Source: Halopseudomonas yangmingensis (GTDB lineage: Bacteria; Pseudomonadota; Gammaproteobacteria; Pseudomonadales; Pseudomonadaceae). Taken from it: DNA of 64,000 bases. This document shows, piece by piece, positions 25,236-35,992 of this stretch. Every line of letters begins with the position of its first letter. Position 1 is the stretch's first letter. The notes below the pieces were generated by a model. The model worked only from the letters and a program-made list of their open reading frames with translations, was not told the DNA's origin and searched no databases. The stretch spans positions 62,001-126,000 of the forward strand of contig NZ_FOUI01000006.1 of the NCBI RefSeq assembly GCF_900114825.1. Reading direction: 5' to 3'. The translations under genes and the position numbers were made by a program.

Positions 25236-27299
25236 AGTGCCGGCAGGTGGTGTCTCCTGCGGCGCTGTCTGCAGCAGTTCGTCATGCTCCGCCATGTTCC
25301 ACGGCAGGGTGCCGGGGGAGATGTGACGAAAGTGCAGGTACTTCTCGAACTGGTCCAGCACATCGCCGATCAGTTCGTGTTCGTCATAGCCGAACACATC
25401 GTAGGACTGCCCGCCACGGCGCAGGAACACCTCGGCACGATAGTAATGGACATCGCCCTCCGGACTGCGGTCCATTTCCGGGTAGGCAAAGCTCGGCCGC
25501 GCGTAGTCACGCAGGCGGATTTCATAGAGGAAGTCCAGTTCCTCCGGACGGGTAACTTCCAGCCAGGCGCGGCACAGTTCCGGGTCGTGGCTGACGCTGG
25601 CTGGCCAGCCCTTTTCCTGCAGGCCCTGGCTGACCTGTTTCAGGCTGTCCATCACGGTGCCCTCAACAAAGTCCACCACCTGCTGGCGCTCGGCAAAGTG
25701 CACCATGCTGGCCAGACGCTTTTTCCAGTTCAGCGGGCCGCCACTGCCGGAGTGCCGGCCGCTTTGCATGGCGTACTCCAGACTGGTCTGGCGATGCCCT
25801 TCGATGGTCAGGGCTCGCCACATGCCCACTGCGGCCACCAGCATGATGATCGAGAACGGCAGGGCGCTGGCAATGGTCATGGTCTGCAGGGCGCTGAGGC
25901 CACCGGCCAGCAGCAGCACCGAGGCCAGTGCACCTTCCAGAATCGCCCAGAAGGCCCGTTGCCAGGCGGGAGTTACCAGAGCGCCGCCAGAGGCCAGCGA
26001 ATCCACCACCAGCGAGCCGGAATCCGAGGAGGTGACGAAGAAGGTGATGATCAAAATCACTGTGATAAAGGACACGATGGAGGTCAGCGGCAAGCGCTCG
26101 TAGAGTTTGAACAGGGCGATGGCGGTGTCGCCCTGGACTTCACCGATCAGCGCGGTATAGCCCTCGTTCATGATCAGGTGCAGGGCAGTGTCGCCAAAGA
26201 TCGAGAACCACAGGAAGGTGAACATGGTCGGCACGAACATCACGCCGAAAACAAACTGGCGAATGGTCCGGCCACGGCTGATCTTGGCGATAAACAGGCC
26301 GACAAAGGGTGCCCAGGCAATGGTCCAGCCGAAGATGAACAGCGTCCAGTTGCCGATCCAGTCAGAGCGTGAATAGGCCTGCAGGTTGAAGGTGCGCTCG
26401 ACAATATTGTTCAGGTAGCTGCCGGTATTCTGCAGGAAGGTTTCCAGAATCAGGATGCTCGGCCCGACACTGAACACGAACAGCATCAGGAACACGGCCA
26501 GTACCATATTGAGGATCGACAGGTTCTTCACGCCCTTGTCCAGACCGGCAACTACCGAAATCAGGGCCAGCCCGGTAATCACCGCAATGGCGATGATCTG
26601 CACATTGACGTTGACCGGTATCTGCGGCCACAGGTAGTTCAGGCCGGCGTTGATCTGGGCCACTGACAGACCCAGGGTGGTGGCAATACCGAACAGCGTG
26701 CCGAGGATGGCAAATACATCCACCGCATGGCCTATCGGGCCGTAGATGCGCTCGCCGATCAGCGGATAGAGCGCCGAGCGGATCGACAGCGGCAGGCCGT
26801 GGCGAAACGAAAAGTACGCCAGCACCAGGCCGACCAGTCCGTAAATTGCCCAGATATGGAAGCCCCAGTGGAAGAAGGCGATCTGCATCGCCTGTTTGGC
26901 GGCATCCACGGTTTCTGCTGCGCCGGCTGGCGGCGAGGCATAGTGCAGCACTGGCTCGGCCACGCCGAAGAACAACAGGGCGATGCCGTAACCGGCGGAG
27001 AACAGCATGGCGAACCAGGCCGGAAAGCTGTACTGCGGCTCGGCATGGTCGGGCCCGAGCTTGATCCGCCCCCAGGGGCTGATCGCCACCACCACGATAA
27101 AGATCAGAAACAGCGCCACCGCCAGCATATAGAACCAGCCGAAGGTTTCGGTGATCCAGGCGAGGGTGGCAGCAAAGGCCCTGCCGGCCAGTTCGGGATT
27201 GCTGATGGTGCCGATTACCAGCAGCAGGCTGACGATCACCGCCGGGGCAAACACCGGCAGCAAGATGGTGGATTTCCAGGGGGAGGTGGTTGTGCTCAT
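25227..27299 (-). CDS. betT: BCCT family choline/glycine betaine transporter, BetT type
   Basis: This 690-residue secondary transporter of the betaine/choline/carnitine family would import choline or betaine for osmoprotection and, in pseudomonads, catabolism. About 12 membrane helices occupy residues 15-490, with the family signature FGWTIAWAPFVGLF near 325-338. The long hydrophilic C-terminal domain (about 500-690) is typical of the long BetT type, where it senses osmotic strength; short BCCT porters lack it. Substrate choice cannot be settled by eye. The last codons lie within a repeat, so the C-terminus may have been shaped by its insertion. Confidence 0.88.
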   Translation of the reverse strand: MSTTTSPWKSTILLPVFAPAVIVSLLLVIGTISNPELAGRAFAATLAWITETFGWFYMLAVALFLIFIVVVAISPWGRIKLGPDHAEPQYSFPAWFAMLFSAGYGIALLFFGVAEPVLHYASPPAGAAETVDAAKQAMQIAFFHWGFHIWAIYGLVGLVLAYFSFRHGLPLSIRSALYPLIGERIYGPIGHAVDVFAILGTLFGIATTLGLSVAQINAGLNYLWPQIPVNVNVQIIAIAVITGLALISVVAGLDKGVKNLSILNMVLAVFLMLFVFSVGPSILILETFLQNTGSYLNNIVERTFNLQAYSRSDWIGNWTLFIFGWTIAWAPFVGLFIAKISRGRTIRQFVFGVMFVPTMFTFLWFSIFGDTALHLIMNEGYTALIGEVQGDTAIALFKLYERLPLTSIVSFITVILIITFFVTSSDSGSLVVDSLASGGALVTPAWQRAFWAILEGALASVLLLAGGLSALQTMTIASALPFSIIMLVAAVGMWRALTIEGHRQTSLEYAMQSGRHSGSGGPLNWKKRLASMVHFAERQQVVDFVEGTVMDSLKQVSQGLQEKGWPASVSHDPELCRAWLEVTRPEELDFLYEIRLRDYARPSFAYPEMDRSPEGDVHYYRAEVFLRRGGQSYDVFGYDEHELIGDVLDQFEKYLHFRHISPGTLPWNMAEHDELLQTAPQETPPAGTQG

Positions 27300-27395
27300 G
27301 CATGAGTCCTTGTTCAGGGGTGTCTCAGGCAGACGCGGGGGCCTGTCGGGTGAAGTTCACCCTGCAGTATAGACAGTTGGCTGTTTGGCACGGCT

Positions 27396-27782
27396 TCAGT
27401 CGGTTGTTTCGACCAATTCCAGCTGCACCCGCACACTGCCGGCGCGCAGCATGCCGAGCTGCTCGGCGGCGCTGCGCGAGACATCGATGATGCGTCCGCC
27501 GGTAAAGGGGCCGCGGTCATTGATGCGCAGTATCACGCTGCGGCCGTTGTACAGGTTGGTTACCCGCACCAGACTGCCGAAGGGCAGGGACGGGTGGGCG
27601 GCTGTCATCGCCGTTTGGTCATAGCGCTCGCCACTGGCGGTGGGGCGGCCATGCAGGCGCGAGGCATAGTAGGAAGCCTTGCCGGTCTGGCTCCAGCCGG
27701 CATCATTCAGCTGATCGGCGCTGCTGCCGAAGACAGACAGCATTAGCAGTGACAGGCAGACAGTCTGCAGAATCGTACGCAT
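27396..27782 (-). CDS. Small septal ring RlpA-like (double-psi beta-barrel) secreted protein
   Basis: This 128-residue exported protein has a signal peptide (about 1-22, no lipobox) followed directly by a double-psi beta-barrel of the RlpA/expansin type. Landmarks are [19 protein letters not shown] (about 34-52), [18 protein letters not shown] (about 58-75) and RINDRGPF (about 86-93), with the conserved Asp and His. RlpA proteins of Pseudomonas are lytic transglycosylases that cut peptide-free glycan strands at the septum. This one lacks a SPOR domain and lipid anchor, so it is a short paralogue rather than RlpA itself. It lies between gatB and betT on the same strand. Confidence 0.85.
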   Translation of the reverse strand: MRTILQTVCLSLLMLSVFGSSADQLNDAGWSQTGKASYYASRLHGRPTASGERYDQTAMTAAHPSLPFGSLVRVTNLYNGRSVILRINDRGPFTGGRIIDVSRSAAEQLGMLRAGSVRVQLELVETTD

Positions 27783-27801
27783 ATGGCCTCCCTGACCTGC
27801 A

Positions 27802-27829
27802 CGCGCCGGCCATCCCGGCCGGCGGCGCG
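27802..27829 (-). other. GC-rich imperfect inverted repeat after gatB
   Basis: CGCGCCGGCC and a right arm GGCCGGCGGCGCG (three extra bases) form a strong stem between the gatB stop and the RlpA-like gene. No T tract follows on the minus strand, so termination is possible but unproven. Confidence 0.35.
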
Positions 27830-27837
27830 CTGCGGTA

Positions 27838-29286
27838 TCAGCCTTCGAGTTTCTGTTTCAGCAGCTGGTTGACCTGCTGCGGATTGGCCTTGCCCTTCGA
27901 TGCCTTCATCGCCTGACCGACAAAGAAGCCGAACATCTTGCCGCGCTTGGCCTCGTCGCTGGCGCGATACTGCTCAACCTGTTCGGCATTGGCCGCCAGC
28001 ACCTCGTCGAGCATCGCCTCGATGGCGCCGCTGTCAGTGACCTGCTTGAGCCCCTTGGCTTCGATGATGGCATCGGCCGACTCACCCTCGCCATTGGCCA
28101 GTGCCTCGAACACCATCTTGGCGATCTTGCCGGATATGGTGTTGTCCTGGATACGCTGGATCAGCCCGCCCAGTTGCACGGCGCTGACCGGCGACTGCTC
28201 GATGTCCAGATCGGCCTTGTTCAGCAGGCTGGACAGCTCGCCCATCACCCAGTTGGCGGCCAGCTTGGCGTCGCCACAGACCTGCTGTACCTGCTCGAAA
28301 TAATCCGCCAGCTCACGCTGGGCCGAGAGCACGCTGGCGTCGTAGGCAGACAGGCCGAACTGGCTCTGGAAACGCTCGCGCTTCTGCTGCGGCAGTTCCG
28401 GCAGCTCGCTGCGTACCTGCTCGACAAAGGCCGGCTCGATGACCACTGGCAGCAGGTCCGGGTCGGGGAAGTAGCGGTAGTCGTTGGCTTCTTCCTTGCT
28501 GCGCATCGAACGGGTCTCGTCGCGGTTCGGGTCGTACAGGCGGGTTTCCTGAATCACCTTGCCGCCGTCCTCGATCAGCTCGATCTGCCGCTGCACTTCG
28601 CTGTTGATGGCCTTTTCGATGAAGCGGAACGAGTTGACGTTCTTGATCTCGCAGCGAGTGCCGAATTCGCTCTGGCCCTTGGGCCGAATCGAGACGTTGC
28701 AGTCGCAGCGCAGCGAGCCTTCGGCCATGTTGCCGTCGCAGATGCCCAGGTAGCGTACCAGCGAGTGGATGGTGCGGGCGTAGGCCACCGCCTCCTTGGC
28801 ACTGCGCATGTCCGGTTCCGAGACGATCTCCAGCAGCGGCGTGCCGGCGCGATTCAGGTCGATCCCGCTCATGCCGTGGAAGTCCTCGTGCAGGCTCTTG
28901 CCGGCGTCTTCTTCCAGGTGTGCGCGGGTGATGCCGACGCGCTTGACTGTGCCATCCTCCAGGGTGATGTCGAGGTGGCCCCTGCCGACCACCGGCAGGT
29001 CCATCTGGCTGATCTGGTAGCCCTTCGGCAGGTCCGGGTAGAAGTAGTTCTTGCGTGCGAACACGTTGGTCATGCCGATCTCGGCGTCCACCGCCAGACC
29101 GAACTTGATCGCATTCTTCACCGCCTGGGCGTTAAGCACCGGCAGCGTGCCGGGCATGCCCAGATCCACCAGGCTGGCCTGGGTGTTCGGCTCGGCGCCA
29201 AAGGTGGTGGCGCTGCCGGAGAAGATCTTCGAGGCGGTGGTCAGCTGGGCGTGGATTTCCAGGCCGATGACGATTTCCCATTGCAT
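27838..29286 (-). CDS. gatB: Aspartyl/glutamyl-tRNA(Asn/Gln) amidotransferase subunit B
   Basis: GatB activates and holds the misacylated Glu-tRNA(Gln) or Asp-tRNA(Asn) for amidation by GatA. The start at ATG 29286 behind GAGGA gives 482 residues, the usual length; an upstream Met at 29307 overlaps gatA. The catalytic cradle domain opens [13 protein letters not shown] (about 3-15), and the C-terminal tail domain (about 330-480) contains the helical GatB/YqeY region. gatC-gatA-gatB form one minus-strand operon. Confidence 0.96.
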   Translation of the reverse strand: MQWEIVIGLEIHAQLTTASKIFSGSATTFGAEPNTQASLVDLGMPGTLPVLNAQAVKNAIKFGLAVDAEIGMTNVFARKNYFYPDLPKGYQISQMDLPVVGRGHLDITLEDGTVKRVGITRAHLEEDAGKSLHEDFHGMSGIDLNRAGTPLLEIVSEPDMRSAKEAVAYARTIHSLVRYLGICDGNMAEGSLRCDCNVSIRPKGQSEFGTRCEIKNVNSFRFIEKAINSEVQRQIELIEDGGKVIQETRLYDPNRDETRSMRSKEEANDYRYFPDPDLLPVVIEPAFVEQVRSELPELPQQKRERFQSQFGLSAYDASVLSAQRELADYFEQVQQVCGDAKLAANWVMGELSSLLNKADLDIEQSPVSAVQLGGLIQRIQDNTISGKIAKMVFEALANGEGESADAIIEAKGLKQVTDSGAIEAMLDEVLAANAEQVEQYRASDEAKRGKMFGFFVGQAMKASKGKANPQQVNQLLKQKLEG

Positions 29287-29303
29287 AGTCGTTAATCCTC
29301 GCC

Positions 29304-30755
29304 TCAATAGCCGTCGGGTGTGCGGGTATGCCAGTCGCTGTGCTGCTGGTACTGGTGGGCGATATTCAGCAGGCGTGCCTCGCTGAAATAGGGCCCGAGC
29401 AGCTGCATGCCGATCGGCAGGCCGTTGGCAAAACCGGCTGGCAGGGCAATGCCCGGTACACCGGCGAGGTTGGCGGTAATGGTGTAGATGTCGGTCAGGT
29501 ACAGGCTCACCGGGTCATCGATCTTCTCGCCGATGCGGAATGCCGGGGTCGGCGCGGTCGGGCAGAGGATCACGTCGACCTGTTCATAGGCGGCGATGAA
29601 GTCGTTCTTGATCAGCCGGCGAATCTTCTGGGCCTGCAGGTAGTAGGCATCGTAGTAGCCGGCCGACAGGGCGTAGGCGCCGACCATGATCCGGCGCTTG
29701 ACCTCGGCACCAAAACCCTCGGCGCGGGAACGCTTGTACAGGTCGGTGAGGTCCGCCGGGTTGTCGCAGCGGTGGCCAAAACGCACACCATCAAAGCGCG
29801 ACAGGTTGGACGAGGCTTCGGCCGGGGCGATCACGTAGTAGGCCGGAATCGCCAGCTCGGCATTTGGCAGGCTGATCTCGCGGACCTCGGCACCGAGTGC
29901 CTGGAACTGTTGCACGGCCGCCTGGATGGCCTCGGCGGTGGCGCTGTCCAGTCCGGCTCCGAAGTATTCCCTGGGCAGGCCGATACGCAGCCCCTTCAGC
30001 GAGTCATTCAGGCTGGCCGAATAGTCCGGCACCGGCTGCTCGACGCTGGTCGAATCCTTCGCATCGAAACCGGCCATGGCCTGCAGCATCAGCGCGCAGT
30101 CTTCGGCGCTGCGCGCCATCGGGCCACCCTGATCCAGGCTGGAGGCATAGGCAATCATGCCCCAGCGCGATACCCGGCCATAGGTCGGCTTGAGGCCGGT
30201 CAGCGCGGTGAAGCCGGCGGGCTGACGGATCGACCCGCCGGTATCGGTGCCGGTGGCCGCTGCGCAGAGCCTGGCGGCGACCGCGGCGGCCGAGCCGCCG
30301 GAGGAACCACCGGGTACGTGCTCAGTGTTCCACGGGTTGCGCACCGCGCCATAAAAGCTGGATTCGTTGGACGAACCCATGGCGAACTCGTCCATATTGG
30401 TCTTGCCCAGCATCACCGCGCCGGCGTCGATAAAGCGCTGGGTCACGCTGGATTCGTAGGGCGCGATAAAGTTGTCGAGCATCTTCGAGCCGCAACTGGT
30501 GCGTACGCCACGGGTACAGAACAGGTCCTTGTGCGCCAGCGGGATGCCGGTCAGCGGGCCGGCGTCACCGGCGGCAATCCGTGCATCGGCGGCGCGCGCC
30601 TGCTGCAGTGCCAGCTCAGGGGTGACGCTGATATAGCTGTTCAGGGTGCCATCGAACTGCTCGATGCGCTTGAGGTAATGTTCGGTCAGCTCGACGCTGG
30701 AAATCGCCTTGCTGCGCAGGGCCTGTGACAATTCGGCCAGGGTTTTCTCGTGCAT
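29304..30755 (-). CDS. gatA: Aspartyl/glutamyl-tRNA(Asn/Gln) amidotransferase subunit A
   Basis: GatA hydrolyses glutamine and passes ammonia to GatB. The 483-residue amidase-signature enzyme has the catalytic Lys76 (LAHKD), cis-Ser151 (GGSSGGS) and nucleophile Ser175 ([10 protein letters not shown]), in the expected spacing. It lies 22 bases after gatC and 17 before gatB. Confidence 0.97.
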   Translation of the reverse strand: MHEKTLAELSQALRSKAISSVELTEHYLKRIEQFDGTLNSYISVTPELALQQARAADARIAAGDAGPLTGIPLAHKDLFCTRGVRTSCGSKMLDNFIAPYESSVTQRFIDAGAVMLGKTNMDEFAMGSSNESSFYGAVRNPWNTEHVPGGSSGGSAAAVAARLCAAATGTDTGGSIRQPAGFTALTGLKPTYGRVSRWGMIAYASSLDQGGPMARSAEDCALMLQAMAGFDAKDSTSVEQPVPDYSASLNDSLKGLRIGLPREYFGAGLDSATAEAIQAAVQQFQALGAEVREISLPNAELAIPAYYVIAPAEASSNLSRFDGVRFGHRCDNPADLTDLYKRSRAEGFGAEVKRRIMVGAYALSAGYYDAYYLQAQKIRRLIKNDFIAAYEQVDVILCPTAPTPAFRIGEKIDDPVSLYLTDIYTITANLAGVPGIALPAGFANGLPIGMQLLGPYFSEARLLNIAHQYQQHSDWHTRTPDGY

Positions 30756-30777
30756 GGGAATCTCTCGTCGCGGCGGA

Positions 30778-31065
30778 TTATTCGATCACCTTGGGAACCA
30801 GATACAGACCGGCCTCGGTGGCCGGGGCGATCTGCTGGTAGGCGTCGCGCTGATTCTGCTCGGTCACCTCGTCGGCGCGCAGGCGCTGGGTGGTTTCCAG
30901 CGGGTGTGCCAGCGGCTCGACGTTACTGGTGTCCACCGCCTGCATGCGGTCGATCAGGTCGAGAATGCCCGACAGCTTGGCGGTGGTGGCGGCAATGTCG
31001 TCCTCGTTGATGGCAATTCTTGCCAGGTGGGCGATCTTTTCCACATCTGTGCGGTCCAAGGCCAT
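30778..31065 (-). CDS. gatC: Aspartyl/glutamyl-tRNA(Asn/Gln) amidotransferase subunit C
   Basis: GatC is the small subunit that wraps around and stabilises the GatA-GatB interface. ATG 31065, behind GGAG, gives 95 residues starting [16 protein letters not shown], the family N-terminus. An in-frame Met 21 codons upstream gives a Pro/Trp-rich extension that does not resemble GatC. It is the first gene of the operon, divergent from mreB across a 263-base gap that must hold both promoters. I could not identify these with confidence. Confidence 0.95.
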   Translation of the reverse strand: MALDRTDVEKIAHLARIAINEDDIAATTAKLSGILDLIDRMQAVDTSNVEPLAHPLETTQRLRADEVTEQNQRDAYQQIAPATEAGLYLVPKVIE

Positions 31066-31319
31066 GTGCGTTCTCCAGAAGGCGGGCAGGGGCTGCCATG
31101 GCGGCAGGCAAGGCGGCGAATTTACCACAGACGCGCCTTGCCCAAAACCCGCGCCGTTGTTAGAGTTGCGGCACTTCCGGAACCATCGATCAAACGCTTG
31201 CCGTACCCGGTTTGCATGGCCCGTGCGGCATGCTGCTTGTTTGCAGGCAGCTGGCCATTATTGGCCGCAGGCGTTTCATCCGTGTTTCCGTACATTCAAC
31301 CCACGCGTCCTCAGGGTAA

Positions 31320-32366
<1,047 letters not shown>

Positions 32367-32372
32367 GTTGCT

Positions 32373-32396
32373 GGCCGCAGCCGCCCGGCTGCGGCC
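32373..32396 (+). other. Perfect GC-rich stem-loop between mreB and mreC
   Basis: GGCCGCAGCC, a GCCC loop and GGCTGCGGCC form a 10-bp perfect stem 6 bases after the mreB stop and 12 before the mreC ribosome binding site (AAGGAG at 32409-32414). There is no T tract. It could reduce read-through, protect mreB mRNA or modulate mreC translation. Confidence 0.7.
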
Positions 32397-32420
32397 GACT
32401 GATCCTGCAAGGAGCCGGTC

Positions 32421-33380
32421 ATCAAACCGCTATTCATCAAGGGTCCCCCGCTGGCCGCCAGGCTGCTGGTGCTGCTGCTTTTGTCGGCAGCACTGATGGT
32501 TGCGGACGCCCGTTATGATGCCCTCAAGCCTGTGCGCAGCCAGCTTGGCATGCTGTTGTCACCGCTGTACCAGGTTGCCCAGTGGCCGGTGCGTGGCTGG
32601 GAGCAATTGCATCAGGTAACGGCCAGCCGCACCGAGTTGATGGAAGAAAACCAGCGACTGCGTGCCGAGGCTCTGCTGATTCGCCAAAAGCTGCAAAAGC
32701 TCGCCAGCCTGACCGAGCAGAACGTACGCCTGCGGGAACTGCTGAACTCTTCGACCCTGGTCGAAGAGCGCGTGCTGGTTGCTGAGCTGGTCGGCGTCGA
32801 CCCCAATCCCTTTACCCAGCGCATCCTGATCAACAAGGGTGAGCGCGACGGCCTGTTTCCCGGTCAGCCGGTACTGGATGCCACTGGCCTGATGGGGCAG
32901 GTGGTCGAGGTCATGCCCTTTAGCGCCCGCGTGCTGCTGATTACCGATGCCTCGCACAGCCTGCCGGTGCAGATCAACCGCAACGGCCTGCGGGCGATTG
33001 CCAGCGGCACCGGCAACAATGACTGGCTGGATTTGCGGCATGTCAGCGATACCGCTGATGTGGAAGTGGGTGATCTGGTGGTTAGCTCCGGCCTGGGCCA
33101 GCGTTTCCCGGCCGGCTATCCGGTCGGGCAAGTGGTGGCGGTAGAGCGTGATCCGATCCAGCCCTTCGCACAGATCAGGGTGCAGCCCTCGGCACAACTC
33201 AACCGCAGCCGATACCTGCTGCTGGTTTTCAGTGAGGGTAGCGGTTTTGGCGAGCAGGTCCCGCTGCTGCTGGAGCAATTGCAGGGCGAGGAGTCCGGGC
33301 CGTCACCGGTAACACCTGACAGCGAACAGCCGCAAGCTACTGTTGCGCAAGAGGACAGGGAGCAGGGCGATGCGCAGTAG
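32421..33380 (+). CDS. mreC: Rod shape-determining protein MreC (probable AUC start)
   Basis: MreC is a bitopic periplasmic protein linking MreB, MreD and the elongasome enzymes PBP2/RodA. The product has a membrane helix (about 12-31), a coiled coil (about 55-95) rich in Glu/Leu, and the beta-rich domains of the family (about 100-280), with a Pro/Gln-rich tail. The conserved N-terminus (KPLFIKGPPLAARL) is encoded upstream of the first ATG/GTG/TTG in frame, which is GTG 32469 in the middle of the membrane helix. TGA at 32400-32402 closes the frame upstream. AAGGAG lies six bases before an ATC codon at 32421, my chosen start (319 residues); GTC 32418 is the neighbouring option. Overlaps mreD by 11 bases. 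Confidence 0.85.
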   Translation: MKPLFIKGPPLAARLLVLLLLSAALMVADARYDALKPVRSQLGMLLSPLYQVAQWPVRGWEQLHQVTASRTELMEENQRLRAEALLIRQKLQKLASLTEQNVRLRELLNSSTLVEERVLVAELVGVDPNPFTQRILINKGERDGLFPGQPVLDATGLMGQVVEVMPFSARVLLITDASHSLPVQINRNGLRAIASGTGNNDWLDLRHVSDTADVEVGDLVVSSGLGQRFPAGYPVGQVVAVERDPIQPFAQIRVQPSAQLNRSRYLLLVFSEGSGFGEQVPLLLEQLQGEESGPSPVTPDSEQPQATVAQEDREQGDAQ

Positions 33381-33843
33381 CCTGATCATTGCGGCCACCC
33401 TGATACTGTCGCTGGTGCTGGCGGTAATGCCGGTGTCTGCGATGCTGGAGCTGTATCGGCCAATGTGGCTGGCACTGGTGCTGGCTTACTGGGTACTGGT
33501 GCTGCCGCACCGGATCGGGCTGCTGACCGCCTGGATCAGCGGGCTGGCCTGCGATGTGCTTTACGGCCAGTTACTCGGCCAGCACGCCCTGGCACTGACG
33601 CTGGTGGCAACCATGGTGCTGCTGTTGCAGAACCGTCTGCGCCGGGGACCGCTGTGGCAACAGGCCCTGATACTGCTGCCGGTGCTGGGCATTTCGCAGT
33701 TGGTATTGCTGTGGCTCAACAGCCTCTCCGGCAGCCGGCCGCCAAGCCTCCTGTTCATGTTGCCGGTGCCGGTCAGCGCCTTGCTCTGGCCTTGGGTGTA
33801 TTCGATTCTGGCTGCCTTGCGCAAGCGCTACCATGTCCACTGA
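33370..33843 (+). CDS. mreD: Rod shape-determining protein MreD
   Basis: MreD is the polytopic inner-membrane member of the MreBCD elongation complex. ATG 33370 overlaps the mreC stop (11 bases) and gives 157 residues with about five membrane helices and few charged residues, in agreement with family size and topology. An upstream in-frame Met at 33343 lies inside mreC and would add a charged extension. The end overlaps maf by 11 bases. Confidence 0.93.
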   Translation: MRSSLIIAATLILSLVLAVMPVSAMLELYRPMWLALVLAYWVLVLPHRIGLLTAWISGLACDVLYGQLLGQHALALTLVATMVLLLQNRLRRGPLWQQALILLPVLGISQLVLLWLNSLSGSRPPSLLFMLPVPVSALLWPWVYSILAALRKRYHVH

Positions 33844-34426
33844 AATGCTGGTTCTGGCCTCCGCTTCACCCCGTCGCCGCGAGTTGCTGGCACAGATAGG
33901 TGTGCCCGTGCAGGTGCAGCCTGCCGATGTGGACGAGCGGGTGCTGGATGGCGAAACGCCCCTGGCCTACGTCGAGCGGATTGCCCGGACCAAACTGGAT
34001 GCCGGGCTGCGTGCAGCGGCGCCGGATGCTGTGGTGCTTGCAGCAGATACCGCGGTAGTGCTGGATCAGCGAATTCTCGGCAAGCCAAAAGACGCCGAGG
34101 ACGCGAAAAACATGCTCGCGGCACTGTCGGGACGCTGCCATCAGGTGATAACCGCAGTGGTGGTCGGGCAGGGGACGCGTCAGCGGAGCGCTGTGGTCAG
34201 CAGTCATGTCACCTTTGCCCGGCTGGATGCGGCCACCATTGAAGCCTACTGGCAGACCGCAGAGCCGCGTGACAAGGCGGGAGCCTATGCCATTCAGGGG
34301 TTGGCGGCGGTATTTATCGAGCGCCTTGAAGGCAGTTACAGCGGTGTGGTCGGGTTGCCTTTGAAGGAAACTGCCGAACTCCTGCAAGAATTCGCGATAC
34401 CCTGCTGGCAGACACTGGCCGGCTGA
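33833..34426 (+). CDS. maf: Maf family nucleoside triphosphate pyrophosphatase (YhdE type)
   Basis: Maf proteins hydrolyse nucleoside triphosphates to monophosphates; the YhdE-type subgroup favours dTTP, UTP and modified pyrimidine nucleotides. The 197-residue protein opens [14 protein letters not shown] (about 6-19), the Maf substrate-binding motif, and has the DTAVV acidic site near 69 and the [13 protein letters not shown] segment near 143-155. The position after mreD and before rng is the same as for yhdE in E. coli (mreBCD-yhdE-rng). Confidence 0.94.
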   Translation: MSTEMLVLASASPRRRELLAQIGVPVQVQPADVDERVLDGETPLAYVERIARTKLDAGLRAAAPDAVVLAADTAVVLDQRILGKPKDAEDAKNMLAALSGRCHQVITAVVVGQGTRQRSAVVSSHVTFARLDAATIEAYWQTAEPRDKAGAYAIQGLAAVFIERLEGSYSGVVGLPLKETAELLQEFAIPCWQTLAG

Positions 34427-34518
34427 CGGCACGGGAATCCTCCGTCCGTAGCACTGTCCATGACAGTAGAACCCAACTTTACGCAGCCGGAGCGCCCGGC
34501 ACAGCAGGCGGAACAGCC

Positions 34519-35976
34519 ATGACCGAAGAAATCCTGATTAACGTGACGCCCATGGAAACCCGCGTGGCACTGGTGGAAAACGGCGTGCTGCAGGAAGTGC
34601 ATATCGAGCGCACGCTCAAGCGGGGCATTGTCGGCAATATCTACAAGGGCAAGGTGGTGCGGGTGCTGCCGGGTATGCAGGCCGCCTTTGTCGATATTGG
34701 CCTGGACCGCGCCGCCTTTATCCATGCCGCAGAGATTTCCGAGCGCGAGGGGCAGGCGGTCGAGCCGATCAGTGCACTGGTACACGAAGGCCAGGCGCTG
34801 GTGGTGCAGGTCACCAAGGACCCGATAGGTACCAAGGGTGCACGCCTGACCACCCAGCTCTCGCTGCCGTCCCGGTATCTGGTGTACATGCCGCGCACCC
34901 CGCATGTCGGCATCTCGCTGAAGATCGAGGACGAGGCCGAGCGTGAGCGTTTGCGTCAGATTGTCGCCGCCTGTGTTGAGGCCGAGGGAGTCGAAGAGCC
35001 GGGAGGATTCATTCTGCGAACGGCTGCCGAAGGCGCGCGCGAGGAAGATATCCTCGCCGATATCCGCTATGTACGACGCTTGTGGCAGCAGATTGACCAG
35101 CAGAAAAAAGTCGCTGGCGCCCCCTCGCTGATCTACGAGGACCTGACACTGGCGGTGCGCACCCTGCGCGACCTGGTCAATCCGCGAGTGGAAAAGATTC
35201 GCATCGACTCGCGGGAAACCTTCCAGAAAATCGAGCAGTTTGTGCAGGAACTGATGCCCGGTATCGAAGACCGCCTGGAGCATTACCCCGGCGAGCGACC
35301 GATTTTCGACCTCTACGGTATCGAGGACGAAATCCAGCGCGCGTTGGAGCGCAAGGTGTTGCTGAAATCCGGCGGTCATCTGGTAATCGACCAGACCGAG
35401 GCCATGACCACCATAGACGTCAACACCGGCGCCTTTGTCGGCCACCGCAACCTCGAGGAAACCATCTTCAAGACCAATCTTGAAGCCGCCTCGGCGATTG
35501 CCCGTCAACTGCGCCTGCGCAACCTTGGCGGCATCATCATCATCGACTTTATCGACATGCAGGACGAGGAGCACCAGCGCCAGGTGCTGCGCGCCCTGGA
35601 AAAACAGCTGGAACGCGACCACGCCAAGACCAATATCATCGGTATCACCGAACTGGGACTGGTGCAGATGACCCGCAAGCGTACCCGCGAAAGTCTCGAA
35701 CAGGTGCTCACCGAAGCCTGCCCCTGCTGTGCCGGTCGTGGCATCCAGAAAACCGCCGAAAGCGTCTGCTACGAAATTTTCCGCGAGATCCTCCGCGAAG
35801 CCCGTGCCTGGCAGGCCAATGCGTACATGGTGCTGGCCTCACAGTCGGTGATTGACCGCCTGCTGGACGAAGAGTCCGGCAATGTTGCTGACCTGGAGCT
35901 GTTTATCGAGCGACCGATCAAGTTCCAGGTTGAGGCGCTCTACAGCCAGGAACAGTACGACGTGGTGCTGCTGTGA
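34519..35976 (+). CDS. rng: Ribonuclease G
   Basis: RNase G is an RNase E-family endonuclease that matures 16S rRNA 5' ends and degrades some mRNAs. The 485-residue protein has an embedded S1 domain (about 38-120), and the catalytic region with Asp residues in TTIDVNTGAF (about 295-304) and IIIDFIDM (about 338-345). The zinc-link motif CPCCAGRG lies at about 400-407. It lacks the long C-terminal scaffold of RNase E, which decides between the two. yhdP follows after 16 bases. Confidence 0.95.
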   Translation: MTEEILINVTPMETRVALVENGVLQEVHIERTLKRGIVGNIYKGKVVRVLPGMQAAFVDIGLDRAAFIHAAEISEREGQAVEPISALVHEGQALVVQVTKDPIGTKGARLTTQLSLPSRYLVYMPRTPHVGISLKIEDEAERERLRQIVAACVEAEGVEEPGGFILRTAAEGAREEDILADIRYVRRLWQQIDQQKKVAGAPSLIYEDLTLAVRTLRDLVNPRVEKIRIDSRETFQKIEQFVQELMPGIEDRLEHYPGERPIFDLYGIEDEIQRALERKVLLKSGGHLVIDQTEAMTTIDVNTGAFVGHRNLEETIFKTNLEAASAIARQLRLRNLGGIIIIDFIDMQDEEHQRQVLRALEKQLERDHAKTNIIGITELGLVQMTRKRTRESLEQVLTEACPCCAGRGIQKTAESVCYEIFREILREARAWQANAYMVLASQSVIDRLLDEESGNVADLELFIERPIKFQVEALYSQEQYDVVLL

Positions 35977-35992
35977 GCGGAGCATCGCACTG

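Noticed and set aside
29328-30728. 466-codon plus-strand open frame over gatA
   Set aside because: Antisense to a well-supported gatA; no domain.
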